Shown here: piece after piece, positions 17,853-26,913 of the stretch
Numbering within the stretch: the stretch's first letter is position 1
How the letters are laid out: each line of letters starts with the position of its first letter
Origin: Massilia mucilaginosa
Lineage (GTDB): Bacteria; Pseudomonadota; Gammaproteobacteria; Burkholderiales; Burkholderiaceae_D
Direction: 5' to 3'
NCBI RefSeq assembly: GCF_011682145.1
Contig: NZ_WHJH01000017.1
Span: 1-64,000, forward strand
DNA: 64,000 nucleotides
The notes under the pieces: model-generated
The model's database searches: none
Seen by the model: only the letters and a program-made list of their open reading frames with translations
What the model was told of the DNA's origin: nothing
Program-made: the position numbers and the translations under genes

Positions 17853-20800
17853 TCAGCTTGCGGATTCGGTCAGTTCGTGCGCGATGTGCTCGTTCAGCTG
17901 GTCAAGCAGCGTGTACATGTTCGCCACCAGCGTGCGCGCCTGGTCCATCGTGCCGCCGTCGCGCAGGCGTTCCAGGTCCTGGCACAGGCCCGCAAACCGC
18001 ATCGCGCCGACCGCCTTGGCCGAGGCCTTGATGCGGTGCCCCAGGTCCGCCATGCGTTCCACGTCGGCGCGGTCGAGCGCTTCGCTCACGTCGGCCAGGC
18101 CGTCGCGCGCCGAGTCGAGGAACATGAACGCGTATTTGCGCATCTTGACCGGATTGGCCCCGAACGTGAGCGACAGCGCGCTCATATCGAGCAGGCCGGC
18201 GTCGGTCGATACCACCGGCGCGGCCGACATGCGGGTCGGCGCCTGGTCGGCCGCCACCGCCACGCGCCGCCGGCCGTTGCGCGCCGGGCGCGTGGCCAGC
18301 CATTTGGCGATCACCTCGAACAGCAGCTTGGGCGAAATCGGCTTGGTCACAAATTCGTTCATGCCCGCTTCCAGGCAGCGCGCCTGGTCGTCGCGGCCGG
18401 CGTTGGCGGTCATGGCGATCACCAGCGCGTCGCGCAGGCGCGGGTCGGAACGGATCATGCGGGTCGCTTCGAAACCGTCCATCACCGGCATCTGCACATC
18501 CATCAGCACGCAGTCGAAGCGCTCCTTGAGCATCAGGTCGATCGCTTCCTTGCCGTTGTTGGCCACCACCACCGTGGACCCGGCTTCTTCGAGCAGCTCC
18601 TGGCCCACCTGCTGGCTGAAGATATTGTCTTCGACCAGCAGAATATAGGCGCCGCGCAGCTGGTCGAGCACCGCCGGGTCGACCGCACCGCTGCCGCCCT
18701 GCAGGAAGTTGAGCGCCTTGCCCAGGCGCGCGGTGAACCAGAAGCAGCTGCCGTGGCCGGGATTGGAATCGACGCCGACGGTGCCGCCCATCAGCTCCGC
18801 CAGCTGCTTGCTGATCACCAGGCCCAGGCCCGTGCCGCCGTACTTGCGCGTGGTCGAGGGATCGGCCTGGTGGAAGGACTTGAACAGGTCGGCGATTTCG
18901 GCTTCGCTCATGCCGATGCCGGCGTCTTCGACTTCGAAGCGCACCATGATCTCGTCCCCGCTCTCGCTCTCGCCGCCGGCCAGCGCGCGCACGCGGATAC
19001 GGCCGTTTTCCGAGAACTTGATCGCGTTCGACGTGAAATTGAGCAGCACCTGTTCGAGCCGCAGCGGGTCGCCCCGCAACTGCTGCGCCAGCGCCGGGTC
19101 GATCTCGAATTCGAGCGACAGGTGCTTGTTGGCGGCCGCGTCGCCGAGCTGGTTGGCGATGTTCTGCATCAGCGCGCTCAAGCCGAAGTCGAGCACTTCG
19201 AGTTCCAGCTTGCCGGCTTCGATCTTGGAAAAATCGAGAATGTCGTTGATGATGCCGAGCAGGTGCTGGCTCGAATGATGGATCTTTTCCAGATAATCGC
19301 GCTGCTTCGGATTGGCCACGGTGCGCAGCGCCAGGTGCGACATGCCGATGATGCTGTTCATCGGCGTGCGGATCTCGTGGCTCATGTTGGACAGGAAGTT
19401 GCTCTTGGCCTGGTTGGCGGCGTCGGCCTGCGCCTTGAGCTTGTGCAGCTCGGTCACGTCGGTCGACAGGCCGATCACGGCGCTCACTTCGCCATCGAGC
19501 AGCACCGGCACCTTGACGGTCCAGAGCTGGAGCACCTCGCCGTCGGGCTGGGTGAATTCGACCTGGCTGGCATGGCGCGCGCCGTCGGCGAAAATCCTGC
19601 TGTCCTGGCGCCAGTAGAAATCGGCCTGCTCCGGCGTCATCACCTCGCGATCGAGCTTGCCGATGATGTCTTCGGCCGGCTGGCCCATCGCTTCGGCGGT
19701 GCGCGCGTTGACATAGATATAGCGGCGCTCGCGGTCCTTCATGTACACGTGGGCGTCGATGCTGTCGAGGACCGAATCGAGCAGCACGCGCTGTTCGATG
19801 GCGGTGCGGCGCGAGCGGTACAGGGTAAAGAAGTAGGCGTAGGCCAGCATCGTCACCAGAAAGCCGGCCGCGAACGTGGCCGGCGGCAGGATCACGTCGA
19901 AGTCGCTGTACAGGTCCGCGCGGGCGATGCGGAAATGGGCCTTCCACAGGCTGCCGTTGTAGTCGACCGGGAGCACGGTGTCGAAGCGCTCGCTCTCGGT
20001 CTCGCCGGCGGCCACCGGATCATGGTCGTTGTACAGCTGGCGGTCCTGGCCGCCCAGCGCCAGGGTGCGGCGCTCGGGATCCGCGCCGCCGTCGGCGTAC
20101 AAGGCAAGGCGCAGGCGCCGCTGCGGCATTTCTTCGAGCGCGCTGCCGATCAGCGCCGGCACCGAAAAACCCACGCCCACGCTGCCGATGTAGGCCGCGC
20201 GGCGCGCCTCCACGCTATAGAGCAGCGCGCCGCTGCGGTACACCGGCATGCGCATGCCCAGCGCCACATGCGGGCGCGGTTGGTTGACCACGATCGGCAA
20301 ACCCGAGGCGCTGATCTTGCCGCTGTCGCGCGCCTGGTCGAGGTGGATGGCGGCAATCGGATTGGCGCCGATGTCCAGGCCCATGCGGCCGGTGGCGCGC
20401 GCGGCCTCCGGCTCGATATAGGTCAGCACCGTGTAGCCGGGGCGCTCGCCCTCGGGACGGATGCTGAAGTCGGGGTAGCCGCCGGCGTCGACGCTGCGGT
20501 CGGCGCGCACCGTGGCGACGAGTTCATCGCGCTCGCCCGCCGTCACGTAACGGGCGAAGGTGACGCTTTCGATCGCCGGATAATGCGCGCGCATGCCGAG
20601 TGCCTGCACGTAGCGGTGAAAATGCAGGCGGCTGGGCACCTCGGTGCTCTGGAACAGGGCCGACATGCCGCGCGCCAGGTCGGAATACGACTTGATGCGG
20701 GTCGACAGGCTCGATTGCGCACTGCGCGCGATCGCGTCGAAACGCTGGCGCGCATCGGCATCGACCGTTTTGGTCGCGCCCACATGCAGCAGCGACGCGA

Positions 20801-20900
20801 CCAGCGTCGACAGCGACAGGCCCACGCCCCACCACACCAGGCGCGAAACAGGACGGCTGCCGACGGTGCCTGTCATGCTGCGCTTGATCGCTTGCGTCAT
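17853..20900 (-). CDS. CHASE-PAS hybrid sensor histidine kinase with REC and HPt domains
   Basis: 1015 residues. TM1 (about 22-42) and TM2 (about 340-360) enclose a periplasmic CHASE domain that senses small ligands. PAS (about 365-480), HisKA ([12 protein letters not shown], His508), HATPase (N box and [10 protein letters not shown]) and a receiver ([19 protein letters not shown]) follow. A C-terminal HPt has [13 protein letters not shown], where the His is followed by Arg-Ile rather than the common x-Leu-Lys. All parts of a phosphorelay are in one chain, but no output regulator is adjacent. It is divergent from the oligopeptidase gene. Confidence 0.92.
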   Translation of the reverse strand: MTQAIKRSMTGTVGSRPVSRLVWWGVGLSLSTLVASLLHVGATKTVDADARQRFDAIARSAQSSLSTRIKSYSDLARGMSALFQSTEVPSRLHFHRYVQALGMRAHYPAIESVTFARYVTAGERDELVATVRADRSVDAGGYPDFSIRPEGERPGYTVLTYIEPEAARATGRMGLDIGANPIAAIHLDQARDSGKISASGLPIVVNQPRPHVALGMRMPVYRSGALLYSVEARRAAYIGSVGVGFSVPALIGSALEEMPQRRLRLALYADGGADPERRTLALGGQDRQLYNDHDPVAAGETESERFDTVLPVDYNGSLWKAHFRIARADLYSDFDVILPPATFAAGFLVTMLAYAYFFTLYRSRRTAIEQRVLLDSVLDSIDAHVYMKDRERRYIYVNARTAEAMGQPAEDIIGKLDREVMTPEQADFYWRQDSRIFADGARHASQVEFTQPDGEVLQLWTVKVPVLLDGEVSAVIGLSTDVTELHKLKAQADAANQAKSNFLSNMSHEIRTPMNSIIGMSHLALRTVANPKQRDYLEKIHHSSQHLLGIINDILDFSKIEAGKLELEVLDFGLSALMQNIANQLGDAAANKHLSLEFEIDPALAQQLRGDPLRLEQVLLNFTSNAIKFSENGRIRVRALAGGESESGDEIMVRFEVEDAGIGMSEAEIADLFKSFHQADPSTTRKYGGTGLGLVISKQLAELMGGTVGVDSNPGHGSCFWFTARLGKALNFLQGGSGAVDPAVLDQLRGAYILLVEDNIFSQQVGQELLEEAGSTVVVANNGKEAIDLMLKERFDCVLMDVQMPVMDGFEATRMIRSDPRLRDALVIAMTANAGRDDQARCLEAGMNEFVTKPISPKLLFEVIAKWLATRPARNGRRRVAVAADQAPTRMSAAPVVSTDAGLLDMSALSLTFGANPVKMRKYAFMFLDSARDGLADVSEALDRADVERMADLGHRIKASAKAVGAMRFAGLCQDLERLRDGGTMDQARTLVANMYTLLDQLNEHIAHELTESAS

Positions 20901-21112
20901 TGTTCAACCCCGTTATTTTCGCGCGCCGGTATTTGGAAACACCCCGGCAGGCAGCATACTATTGACGAAACAGAAGGCGCGCGCAACCCCGCCGCGCGCA
21001 TGCATCACTAACGCAAGGGTACTTTGCAGCAAGAGAACATGCAATTGATAAATTTTACTGTCGCGTCCGCGCCATGGCAGAACGTCAATACAGACACAAT
21101 ACAGGAGCAGGA

Positions 21113-23185
21113 ATGCGGCAATTGATTGGTGAAATCATATCGGAAACGAACACAACGGCGCGCAGCGATGGCGCCGACGATCCGCATCTGTGGCTGGAAG
21201 ACGTCAGCTCCGGCGCGGCGCTGGACTGGGTGCGCGCGCGCAACGCCGCGTGCGAGCGGGAACTCGAAGGCCGCAGCGGCTTTGCGGCGCTGCGCGAGCG
21301 CCTCGGCACCATCCTCAACGACAAGGCCAGGATTCCCTACATCAGCGAGCACGCCGGGCTGGTCTACAACTTCTGGCGCGACGCCGTCCACGTGCGCGGC
21401 GTGTGGCGGCGCACCACCCTGGAGAGCTACCGCGATGAGGCGCCCGTGTGGGAAACGGTGCTCGACCTCGACCAGCTGGCCGTCGCCGAACGCGAAAACT
21501 GGGTCTGGGCCGGCGCCTCCTCGCTGCCGCCGGCCGGCACGCGCTGCCTGCTGTTCCTCTCGCGCGGCGGCGGCGACGCCCACGTGGTGCGCGAATTCGA
21601 CCTGGCCGGCAAAGCCTTCGTGGCCGGCGGCTTTGCGCTGCCCGAGTCCAAGTGCAGCGCGCGCTGGCTCGACATCGACCGGCTGGCCGTGGCCACCGAC
21701 TTCGGCGAGGGCAGCATGACGACGTCGGGCTATCCGCGCATCGTCAAGGAATGGCGGCGCGGCAGCGCGCTGGCCGACGCCGCGACCCTGTTCGAAGCGC
21801 GCGCCGACGACCTGAGCGTATCGGCCTACAAGGACTTCACGCCGGGGTTCGAACACGAATTCGTCGAGCGCCAGATCGGTTTCTACAGCAGCGAACTGTT
21901 CCTGCGCAGCGAAGACCGCCTCGCGCGCGTCGACAAGCCCGACGACGCCAACGCCTACACCGTGCGCGACCAGCTGGTGATCGAACTGCGCTCGGACTGG
22001 CAGGTGGGCGGGCGCACCTACCCCCAAGGGGCGCTGGTGGCGGCCGATTTCGCCCGCTTCATGGCCGGAGAACGCGATCTGGCCGTGCTGTTTACGCCGA
22101 GCGCCACCGGTTCGCTGGACGGGGTGGCCATGACGGCCAGCGCCCTCCTCCTGACCGAGCTCGATAATGTGAAAAACCGCATCGTCGAGCTGCGCCATGT
22201 GGACGGCCGGTGGCAGCGGCGCGAGGTGAGCGCGCCCGCCTTCGGCGCCCTGGGCGTGAGTGCGCTCGACCCGGCCGGTTCGGACCAGTACTTCCTCACC
22301 GTGACCGACTTCCTGACCCCGACCAGCCTGTACCTGGGCCGGGTGGGCAGCGACCGGCGCCAGCCGCTCAAGGCGATGCCGGTGTTTTTCGAGGCCGGGC
22401 CGTACATCGTCAAGCAGTTCGAGGCGGTGTCGAAAGATGGCACGCGGGTGCCGTATTTCGTGGTCATGGACCGGAAAACACGGATGGACGGGCGCAATCC
22501 CACTGTCTTGTACGGGTATGGCGGCTTCGAAATCGCCATGAAGCCGTTCTACAGCGGCGTGACCGGGGAAGCCTGGCTGGCCCGGGGCGGCGTGTACGTG
22601 CTGGCCAATATCCGCGGTGGCGGCGAGTTCGGGCCGCGCTGGCACCAGGCGGCGCTGAAGGAGCAGCGCCAGCGCGCGTTCGACGATTTTCTGGCGGTGG
22701 CGCAGGACCTGATCGAGCGCAAGGTGAGCAGTCCGCGCCATCTGGGCATCATGGGCGGCAGCAATGGCGGCTTGCTGGTGGGCGCGGCGATGACGCAGCG
22801 GCCGGACCTGTTCAACGCGGTGGTGTGCCAGGTGCCGCTGCTCGACATGCGGCGCTATCACAAGCTGCTGGCCGGGGCCTCGTGGATGGGCGAGTATGGC
22901 GATCCGGAGGTGGCCGCCGAGTGGGAGTATATCGCGCGTTATTCGCCGTACCACAATGTGTTCAAGGACAAGCGCTATCCGCGCATGCTGTTGACCACCT
23001 CGACCAGGGACGACCGGGTGCACCCGGGGCACGCGCGCAAGATGGTGGCGCTGATGGAGGCGCAGGGGCATGACGTGCTGTATTGGGAGAACCTGGAGGG
23101 CGGGCACGCGGGGGCGGCCAACAACGACCAGCAGGCGCAGATGTGGGCGCTGACGTACACGTTCTTGCTCGAGCAGTTGCGCTGA
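21113..23185 (+). CDS. Prolyl oligopeptidase family serine peptidase (S9A)
   Basis: 690 residues from ATG 21113, chosen because AGGAG lies 5 nt before it (an ATG at 21074 has none). A seven-bladed propeller is followed by the alpha/beta hydrolase: nucleophile GGSNGG (Ser550), TRDDRVHPGH (Asp633/634) and GGHAG (His665), in the order of the S9 family. There is no signal peptide, so it should be cytosolic and cut short proline-containing peptides. RGGGEFGPRWH and NGGLLVGAAMTQRPDLF are typical of the family. Its stop abuts the stop of the convergent DUF1801 gene. Confidence 0.92.
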   Translation: MRQLIGEIISETNTTARSDGADDPHLWLEDVSSGAALDWVRARNAACERELEGRSGFAALRERLGTILNDKARIPYISEHAGLVYNFWRDAVHVRGVWRRTTLESYRDEAPVWETVLDLDQLAVAERENWVWAGASSLPPAGTRCLLFLSRGGGDAHVVREFDLAGKAFVAGGFALPESKCSARWLDIDRLAVATDFGEGSMTTSGYPRIVKEWRRGSALADAATLFEARADDLSVSAYKDFTPGFEHEFVERQIGFYSSELFLRSEDRLARVDKPDDANAYTVRDQLVIELRSDWQVGGRTYPQGALVAADFARFMAGERDLAVLFTPSATGSLDGVAMTASALLLTELDNVKNRIVELRHVDGRWQRREVSAPAFGALGVSALDPAGSDQYFLTVTDFLTPTSLYLGRVGSDRRQPLKAMPVFFEAGPYIVKQFEAVSKDGTRVPYFVVMDRKTRMDGRNPTVLYGYGGFEIAMKPFYSGVTGEAWLARGGVYVLANIRGGGEFGPRWHQAALKEQRQRAFDDFLAVAQDLIERKVSSPRHLGIMGGSNGGLLVGAAMTQRPDLFNAVVCQVPLLDMRRYHKLLAGASWMGEYGDPEVAAEWEYIARYSPYHNVFKDKRYPRMLLTTSTRDDRVHPGHARKMVALMEAQGHDVLYWENLEGGHAGAANNDQQAQMWALTYTFLLEQLR

Positions 23186-23785
23186 TCAGCGATCATTGAG
23201 GCCCATGCCATCGAGGATCAGCGGTATGCACGCTTCCACCCGCGCGGCGCGGGTCCTGGCCAGCCTGGCGCCGCCAAAATGCAGCAGGTAGGCGCGCTGG
23301 CGGCCGGGCGTGAGCGCGTCGAAGGCGCTCCTGAGCGCGGGCAGCTGCGCCAGCCTGGCCTGGAATTCTTCCGGCACCGGAAACTCGGCCGTCTCGCGCC
23401 TGGCGACCGTGAGGCCTGCGCGTTCGACCGCGATCGCGTCGGCGATGCAGGCTTTCAGGGCCGCGCGCCGGCGCGTGATCTGCGCCGTGGCGGTGAAGCG
23501 GATCTGGCGCGCCGACTGCACGTTCTCGGTCTGCCTGACCAGGATGCCCTTGGGGTCCTTGAGCAGCGCGCCCTTGAAGAACAACAGCGCGCAGTACTCC
23601 TTGAAGCCGTGGATGAGGACAATGTTCGCGCCTTCGTGCACATAACATGGCTGGCCCCACTTCAATTCCTCGGTCAGGCCGCAGTCGAGCGCGATCGCTC
23701 GCAATAGCGCAAACTCCTCGCGCCAGCTGGCCGCCCGCCGCAGCATCGCGTCGACCTTGGGATTGGTGCCGCTATCGTCAGTCAT
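23186..23785 (-). CDS. DUF1801/YdeI-like protein
   Basis: 199 residues from ATG 23785 (AGGGAG upstream). The N-terminal DUF1801 fold shows LTEELKWGQPCYVHEGANI and ALLFFKGALLKDPKGIL. The C-terminal YdeI/OmpD-associated segment shows VPEEFQARL and AFDALTPGRQRAYLLHFGGA. Such proteins are small cytosolic proteins of uncertain function, often linked to metal or stress genes. It lies 25 nt after the AHSA1-type gene and is probably the third gene of the ArsR operon. Confidence 0.8.
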   Translation of the reverse strand: MTDDSGTNPKVDAMLRRAASWREEFALLRAIALDCGLTEELKWGQPCYVHEGANIVLIHGFKEYCALLFFKGALLKDPKGILVRQTENVQSARQIRFTATAQITRRRAALKACIADAIAVERAGLTVARRETAEFPVPEEFQARLAQLPALRSAFDALTPGRQRAYLLHFGGARLARTRAARVEACIPLILDGMGLNDR

Positions 23786-23810
23786 CGCCGGATTCTCCCT
23801 CATGTGTCAA

Positions 23811-24221
23811 TCAGTCCTGGCTGGACAGCACCTGGTCGAGTGCGGCCATCAACCTCGGCCAGCCATATTGCGCCCCACGGTATGCCTGCTCCTGCTCCGC
23901 ACGGAAGCCCGTCTGCTCCATGCGCAGGCGCGTTCCGGTGCCGACGGGCGACAGCGTCCAGGTCACCACGCTGTCGAGCCCCATGGCGGACCAGGTGTAC
24001 GACAGGGAGCTCTCCGCTTCGATCACGAGAACCTGGCACGCGACCGCGCCCCAGTCGGCGCTGAAGGTGAAGCGATGGTCGGGCGTGAGTGCGAAATCGC
24101 TTTTCATCAGCCAGGCGTCGATCAGGTGCGGCTGGGTCAGCGCGCGCCAGATCTTCGCGGGCGCATGCGCAAAGTCGCGTTCGACGACAACGGTGCGGGT
24201 GTCGAGCGAGGCGTCGTTCAT
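23811..24221 (-). CDS. SRPBCC/AHSA1-family protein
   Basis: 136 residues. The start at 24221 overlaps the ArsR stop (ATGA), showing coupling. The AHSA1-type fold is recognised from ERDFAHAPAKIWRALTQPHLIDAWL and the C-terminal GWPRLMAALDQVL helix, with W-x-L motifs of the START-like superfamily. Proteins next to ArsR regulators of this type bind hydrophobic ligands in a deep pocket; the ligand is not known. The regulator and the binding protein together probably answer one small molecule. Confidence 0.85.
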   Translation of the reverse strand: MNDASLDTRTVVVERDFAHAPAKIWRALTQPHLIDAWLMKSDFALTPDHRFTFSADWGAVACQVLVIEAESSLSYTWSAMGLDSVVTWTLSPVGTGTRLRMEQTGFRAEQEQAYRGAQYGWPRLMAALDQVLSSQD

Positions 24222-24541
24222 TGGTCCATCCTTTTCAAGAGCTCGTCCAGGGAGTCGAAGCGGCTTTCCCAGAAAGCGCTCATGCGCGATGTCCAGTCCA
24301 GCATGGGAGCGAGCGCCTGCGGCTGCGCGCTGAAATGGGTCTGCCGCCCGGCGTGCCGGTCGCGCACCAGGCCCGCTTCTTTCAGATGCTTGAGGTGCTT
24401 GGAGACGGCCGGCTGCGACACGCCGGCCTGGGCGGTCAGCGCGCCCACGGTCAGTTCGCCGTCGCGGCACAGGCGCTCGAAAATGGCCCTGCGGGTCGGG
24501 TCCGCCATGGATCTGAACAGCGCGTTGACATCATTTTGCAT
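24218..24541 (-). CDS. ArsR-family transcriptional regulator
   Basis: 107 residues. A winged helix with MADPTRRAIFERL, then TVGALTAQAGVSQPAVSKHLKHLKEAGLV as recognition helix and wing, typical of ArsR regulators partnered with AHSA1-type genes. The Cys metal-binding motif of ArsR/SmtB is absent, so it is not a classic metal sensor. It is first in an operon with the AHSA1 and DUF1801 genes, and a palindrome in front of it is a likely self-regulation site. Confidence 0.9.
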   Translation of the reverse strand: MQNDVNALFRSMADPTRRAIFERLCRDGELTVGALTAQAGVSQPAVSKHLKHLKEAGLVRDRHAGRQTHFSAQPQALAPMLDWTSRMSAFWESRFDSLDELLKRMDQ

Positions 24542-24576
24542 GTGGAACTCATAACTGGTTGGCTATGAATCCAATT

Positions 24577-24592
24577 ATAACCATGCGGTTAT
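24577..24592. promoter_or_regulatory. Candidate ArsR operator
   Basis: A palindrome with perfect arms ATAACC-ATGC-GGTTAT lies 36 bp before the arsR-type start. A related ATAACTGGTT half lies at 24551. The rest of 24593-24862 holds no gene. Confidence 0.45.
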
Positions 24593-24862
24593 GAATAGAT
24601 CAAGCGGAATTCGACACGTTGCGGCGCTGTCGCGTCAGCGCAAAAAAATCCGCCTTGAATATCGATTAACGCAAACTTGCGTGCGATTGCGTGTATCGCG
24701 CCAGCCATCGAGCGTCGCCGCGACGCCCTTCCCGCCCCGCTTTCCGCCTGTCCACCCTGACAATCCTGCCAGCTTTCCGCACCCGGCGCACGGGTTTGTA
24801 ATAGTTCGTCAAGCGAACTTGTCCACGCGCCGATCAATCCAACCACGACTGGAGCCATCACC

Positions 24863-25891
24863 ATGGCACACCTGACAACATTTCCTCCGCAGCTCTCCCC
24901 CGCCCAGCCGGCGGCCCTGCGCGAGCCTTCCCCGCGCATGCCGGGCGGCGGCATGTTCTGGAGCCCCGGTATCGGTCTCGGCGCGGGCATCATCCTCGAA
25001 CTGTCGGGCGATATCGACAGCCTCTCGCAGCGCATCGCACAGCTGCCCGAGCGCGCCGGACGGGGCCGGCCGATGGTCACCCAGTACCTGTTCATGGTCA
25101 AGACCCTGGCGGCGGCCTGGGCCGCGCGCAGCCGGCCCGCCCTGCACACCGCCCTCGACGGCCTGCGCCACCTGGGCGAGAGCCTGCTCGCGCAGGATGC
25201 GCCGCCGCTGGCCACGGCGCTGCTGAACATGTTTCACGGACGTCCCTCGGGCGGCCCCGGCGCGGTGCGCCTGATCGACGGGCTGGTGCGGCGCCTGGCG
25301 GCCCCGGCCGATGCGCTGTCCGCTCTTGAACAGGATGTCGGCAGCTACCTGGCGCAGATGGGGCGCGCCTCGGGCGAACTGGAAACCGACACGGTGATGG
25401 TGACCGAGCGCCTGCAAGCGGACCATGTGCACGCTTTCATCCTGGCGCAACAGGTCAATACCTTGCAGGGACGGCTGGCCGAAGCGCGCGCGCGCTGCCA
25501 CAGCCACTGGCTGGCCGGCCCGGACGCGGGGGAAGCGCGCGCCGATATCGAGAAACACAGCAGCGCACTCGACAGCGTGATGCGCCAGCTCGACCATATC
25601 CGCGAGGGCCAGAGCGCGATGATGGCCGAAGCGGTATATCTGCAGGGCTTGCTGCCGACGCTGTCGGCCTATTTGAGCGGCATGGACCGGATCGGCGCCG
25701 GCATCCGCATTGCCGCCGCCGGCACGCGCGCCCTGCGCGCCGAGCTCGACGACCTGAAAAATGTGTTGCTGGCCGGGCCTGCGGCAAGCAGCACGGCGCA
25801 CACCCAGTTGCAGGCGGCCCTGCCGTCCTGGCGCATGCTGACGGCGCGCATTGCCGCCTTTCCGTCCGCCGCCGCCGTGGGCAGCGAGTGA
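24863..25891 (+). CDS. Alpha-helical protein of unknown function next to luxI
   Basis: 342 residues; GGAG lies 8 nt before the ATG. There is no signal peptide. It is almost wholly helical, with a long amphipathic stretch (about 150-230), a more hydrophobic segment (YLQGLLPTLSAYLSGMDRI, about 256-275) and further helices to the end. The arrangement, long helices around one hydrophobic stretch and a size near 340, resembles alpha-helical pore-forming toxins of the ClyA/XaxB kind, but no sequence signature proves it. It converges on luxI with one base between stops, so quorum control is possible but not shown. Confidence 0.45.
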   Translation: MAHLTTFPPQLSPAQPAALREPSPRMPGGGMFWSPGIGLGAGIILELSGDIDSLSQRIAQLPERAGRGRPMVTQYLFMVKTLAAAWAARSRPALHTALDGLRHLGESLLAQDAPPLATALLNMFHGRPSGGPGAVRLIDGLVRRLAAPADALSALEQDVGSYLAQMGRASGELETDTVMVTERLQADHVHAFILAQQVNTLQGRLAEARARCHSHWLAGPDAGEARADIEKHSSALDSVMRQLDHIREGQSAMMAEAVYLQGLLPTLSAYLSGMDRIGAGIRIAAAGTRALRAELDDLKNVLLAGPAASSTAHTQLQAALPSWRMLTARIAAFPSAAAVGSE

Positions 25892-25892
25892 C

Positions 25893-26480
25893 TCAGGAGG
25901 CCAGGCGCGCTTCGAACATCGCTTCGTAAGTGCCGGCAATGTCCACATACAGGGCGACCGCGCGCTCGACGCCGATCTGGACCGGATCGCCGAAGCGCGT
26001 GGTCAACACCCCGGCGCGGCGCAGCAGGCGCTCGATGGCGACCGTGGTGACCGTCACATACTGGTCCAGCCCGGCGTGATGGCCATAACTGATGATTTCG
26101 CCAATTGATTCCATGGTAATCTCGGAAAAGCCGAAGCGCGGGTTGCCGTCGGTTTCGATGGCGAAGCGCGACAGTTCCCAGATGCGGGCATTCTCGGGGG
26201 CATCCTGGCCGTGCAGGAGCTGCGCAAAGGAATCCTTGAGCATATAGGGGCCTTCGGTCGGCAAGATGCGCCAGCAGCCGCGCAGCGGTCCGCCGCCCGG
26301 CTCGCGAATCATCATGTACAGTGGCTCGAGGGCGTCGTAACCATCAATCTCCATGCCGCTCATGATCGGCACTTCCCAGCCCAGCCGGTCCTTGAAGACC
26401 TTGGCACGCAGTTTGTGCATCTCCCACAGGTCGCGCGACTTGAATTCGCGCCGTGCAGCGATTCGAATATGCAGAGCCAT
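25893..26480 (-). CDS. luxI: LuxI-family acyl-homoserine lactone synthase
   Basis: 195 residues; GAGGT lies 7 nt before ATG 26480. The invariant residues of the family are in place: Arg25, Phe29, Trp35, Glu44, Asp46, Asp49, Arg71, Glu102, Arg105, within LRAKVFKDRLGWEV, GMEIDGYD and WELSRFA. It makes an AHL signal from S-adenosylmethionine and an acyl-carrier protein; chain length cannot be read. With the divergent rsaL and the luxR beyond it, the arrangement matches the las/ppu type. A lux-box-like site and palindromes lie 25-90 bp upstream. Confidence 0.95.
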   Translation of the reverse strand: MALHIRIAARREFKSRDLWEMHKLRAKVFKDRLGWEVPIMSGMEIDGYDALEPLYMMIREPGGGPLRGCWRILPTEGPYMLKDSFAQLLHGQDAPENARIWELSRFAIETDGNPRFGFSEITMESIGEIISYGHHAGLDQYVTVTTVAIERLLRRAGVLTTRFGDPVQIGVERAVALYVDIAGTYEAMFEARLAS

Positions 26481-26505
26481 CTTAGGTACCTCGCTTTAAG
26501 TAAAA

Positions 26506-26553
26506 GTTATGCTGCTTGCATGAAGAATCATGCAAAAATTGCATTAGCATAAC
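26506..26553. promoter_or_regulatory. Nested palindromes, candidate RsaL operator
   Basis: The outer arms GTTATGCT (26506-26513) and AGCATAAC (26546-26553) are perfect. Inside lie TTGCATGA-AGAA-TCATGCAA (26516-26535) and ATGCAA-AAA-TTGCAT (26530-26544). The last resembles the RsaL site TATG-N-AA-N-TT-N-CATA, with a 3-nt instead of 1-nt centre. The block is 25-75 bp before luxI, where a repressor would sit. Confidence 0.5.
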
Positions 26554-26570
26554 TAGTAGAGTTGCTAGGT
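26551..26570. promoter_or_regulatory. Candidate lux box
   Basis: AACTAGTAGAGTTGCTAGGT fits the NNCT-N12-AGNN las/lux-box form and has CTAG in both half sites. It is 70 bp before luxI and 53 bp before rsaL, so one LuxR dimer could serve both. Confidence 0.5.
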
Positions 26571-26622
26571 GGCCTGTAAGCACAGTGAATGGAATACTGC
26601 CCTTTTGTTTGCGAGGAACGGT

Positions 26623-26913
26623 ATGGCTCAGGATTTCAACTACCAGACGACGGCCGTGGCAGAACAGCGCGGCGAGATCGATCACGATGGCGGCGCTGCG
26701 CATGCAGGTACGATAGCCAGCACGCCCCACAGCGAGTTAAAAAGGTTCAGGATCAGCAAGCGCGAAAGCCAGGAAAAATTCTGGGGACGTTTCGGCGTGA
26801 CGCAGTCGAGCGGCAGCCGCTTCGAAACCGGGCTGGGCATTCCAGCGCCGGTGGCCATCCTGGTGAAGCTGTATGTGAAGGGTAAGCTCAGCGATGGGGA
26901 TCTTCCGGGCTGA
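26623..26913 (+). CDS. rsaL: RsaL-type repressor of quorum sensing
   Basis: 96 residues from ATG 26623 (GAGGAA upstream). The C-terminal half, KRESQEKFWGRFGVTQSSGS followed by RFETG and PVAILVKLYVKGKLSDGDL, closely follows the helix-turn-helix of Pseudomonas RsaL, which represses lasI and balances AHL output. The N-terminal 35 residues are poorly conserved and probably flexible. It stands between luxI and luxR and is transcribed away from luxI, as in the ppu locus. Its last 26 nt overlap the 3' end of the convergent luxR gene. Confidence 0.85.
   Translation: MAQDFNYQTTAVAEQRGEIDHDGGAAHAGTIASTPHSELKRFRISKRESQEKFWGRFGVTQSSGSRFETGLGIPAPVAILVKLYVKGKLSDGDLPG

Noticed and set aside
17811-21011. 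A 1066-codon open frame on the plus strand
   Set aside because: Antisense of the CHASE hybrid kinase, which has all expected motifs.
21008-23107. A 699-codon open frame on the minus strand
   Set aside because: Antisense of the prolyl oligopeptidase gene.
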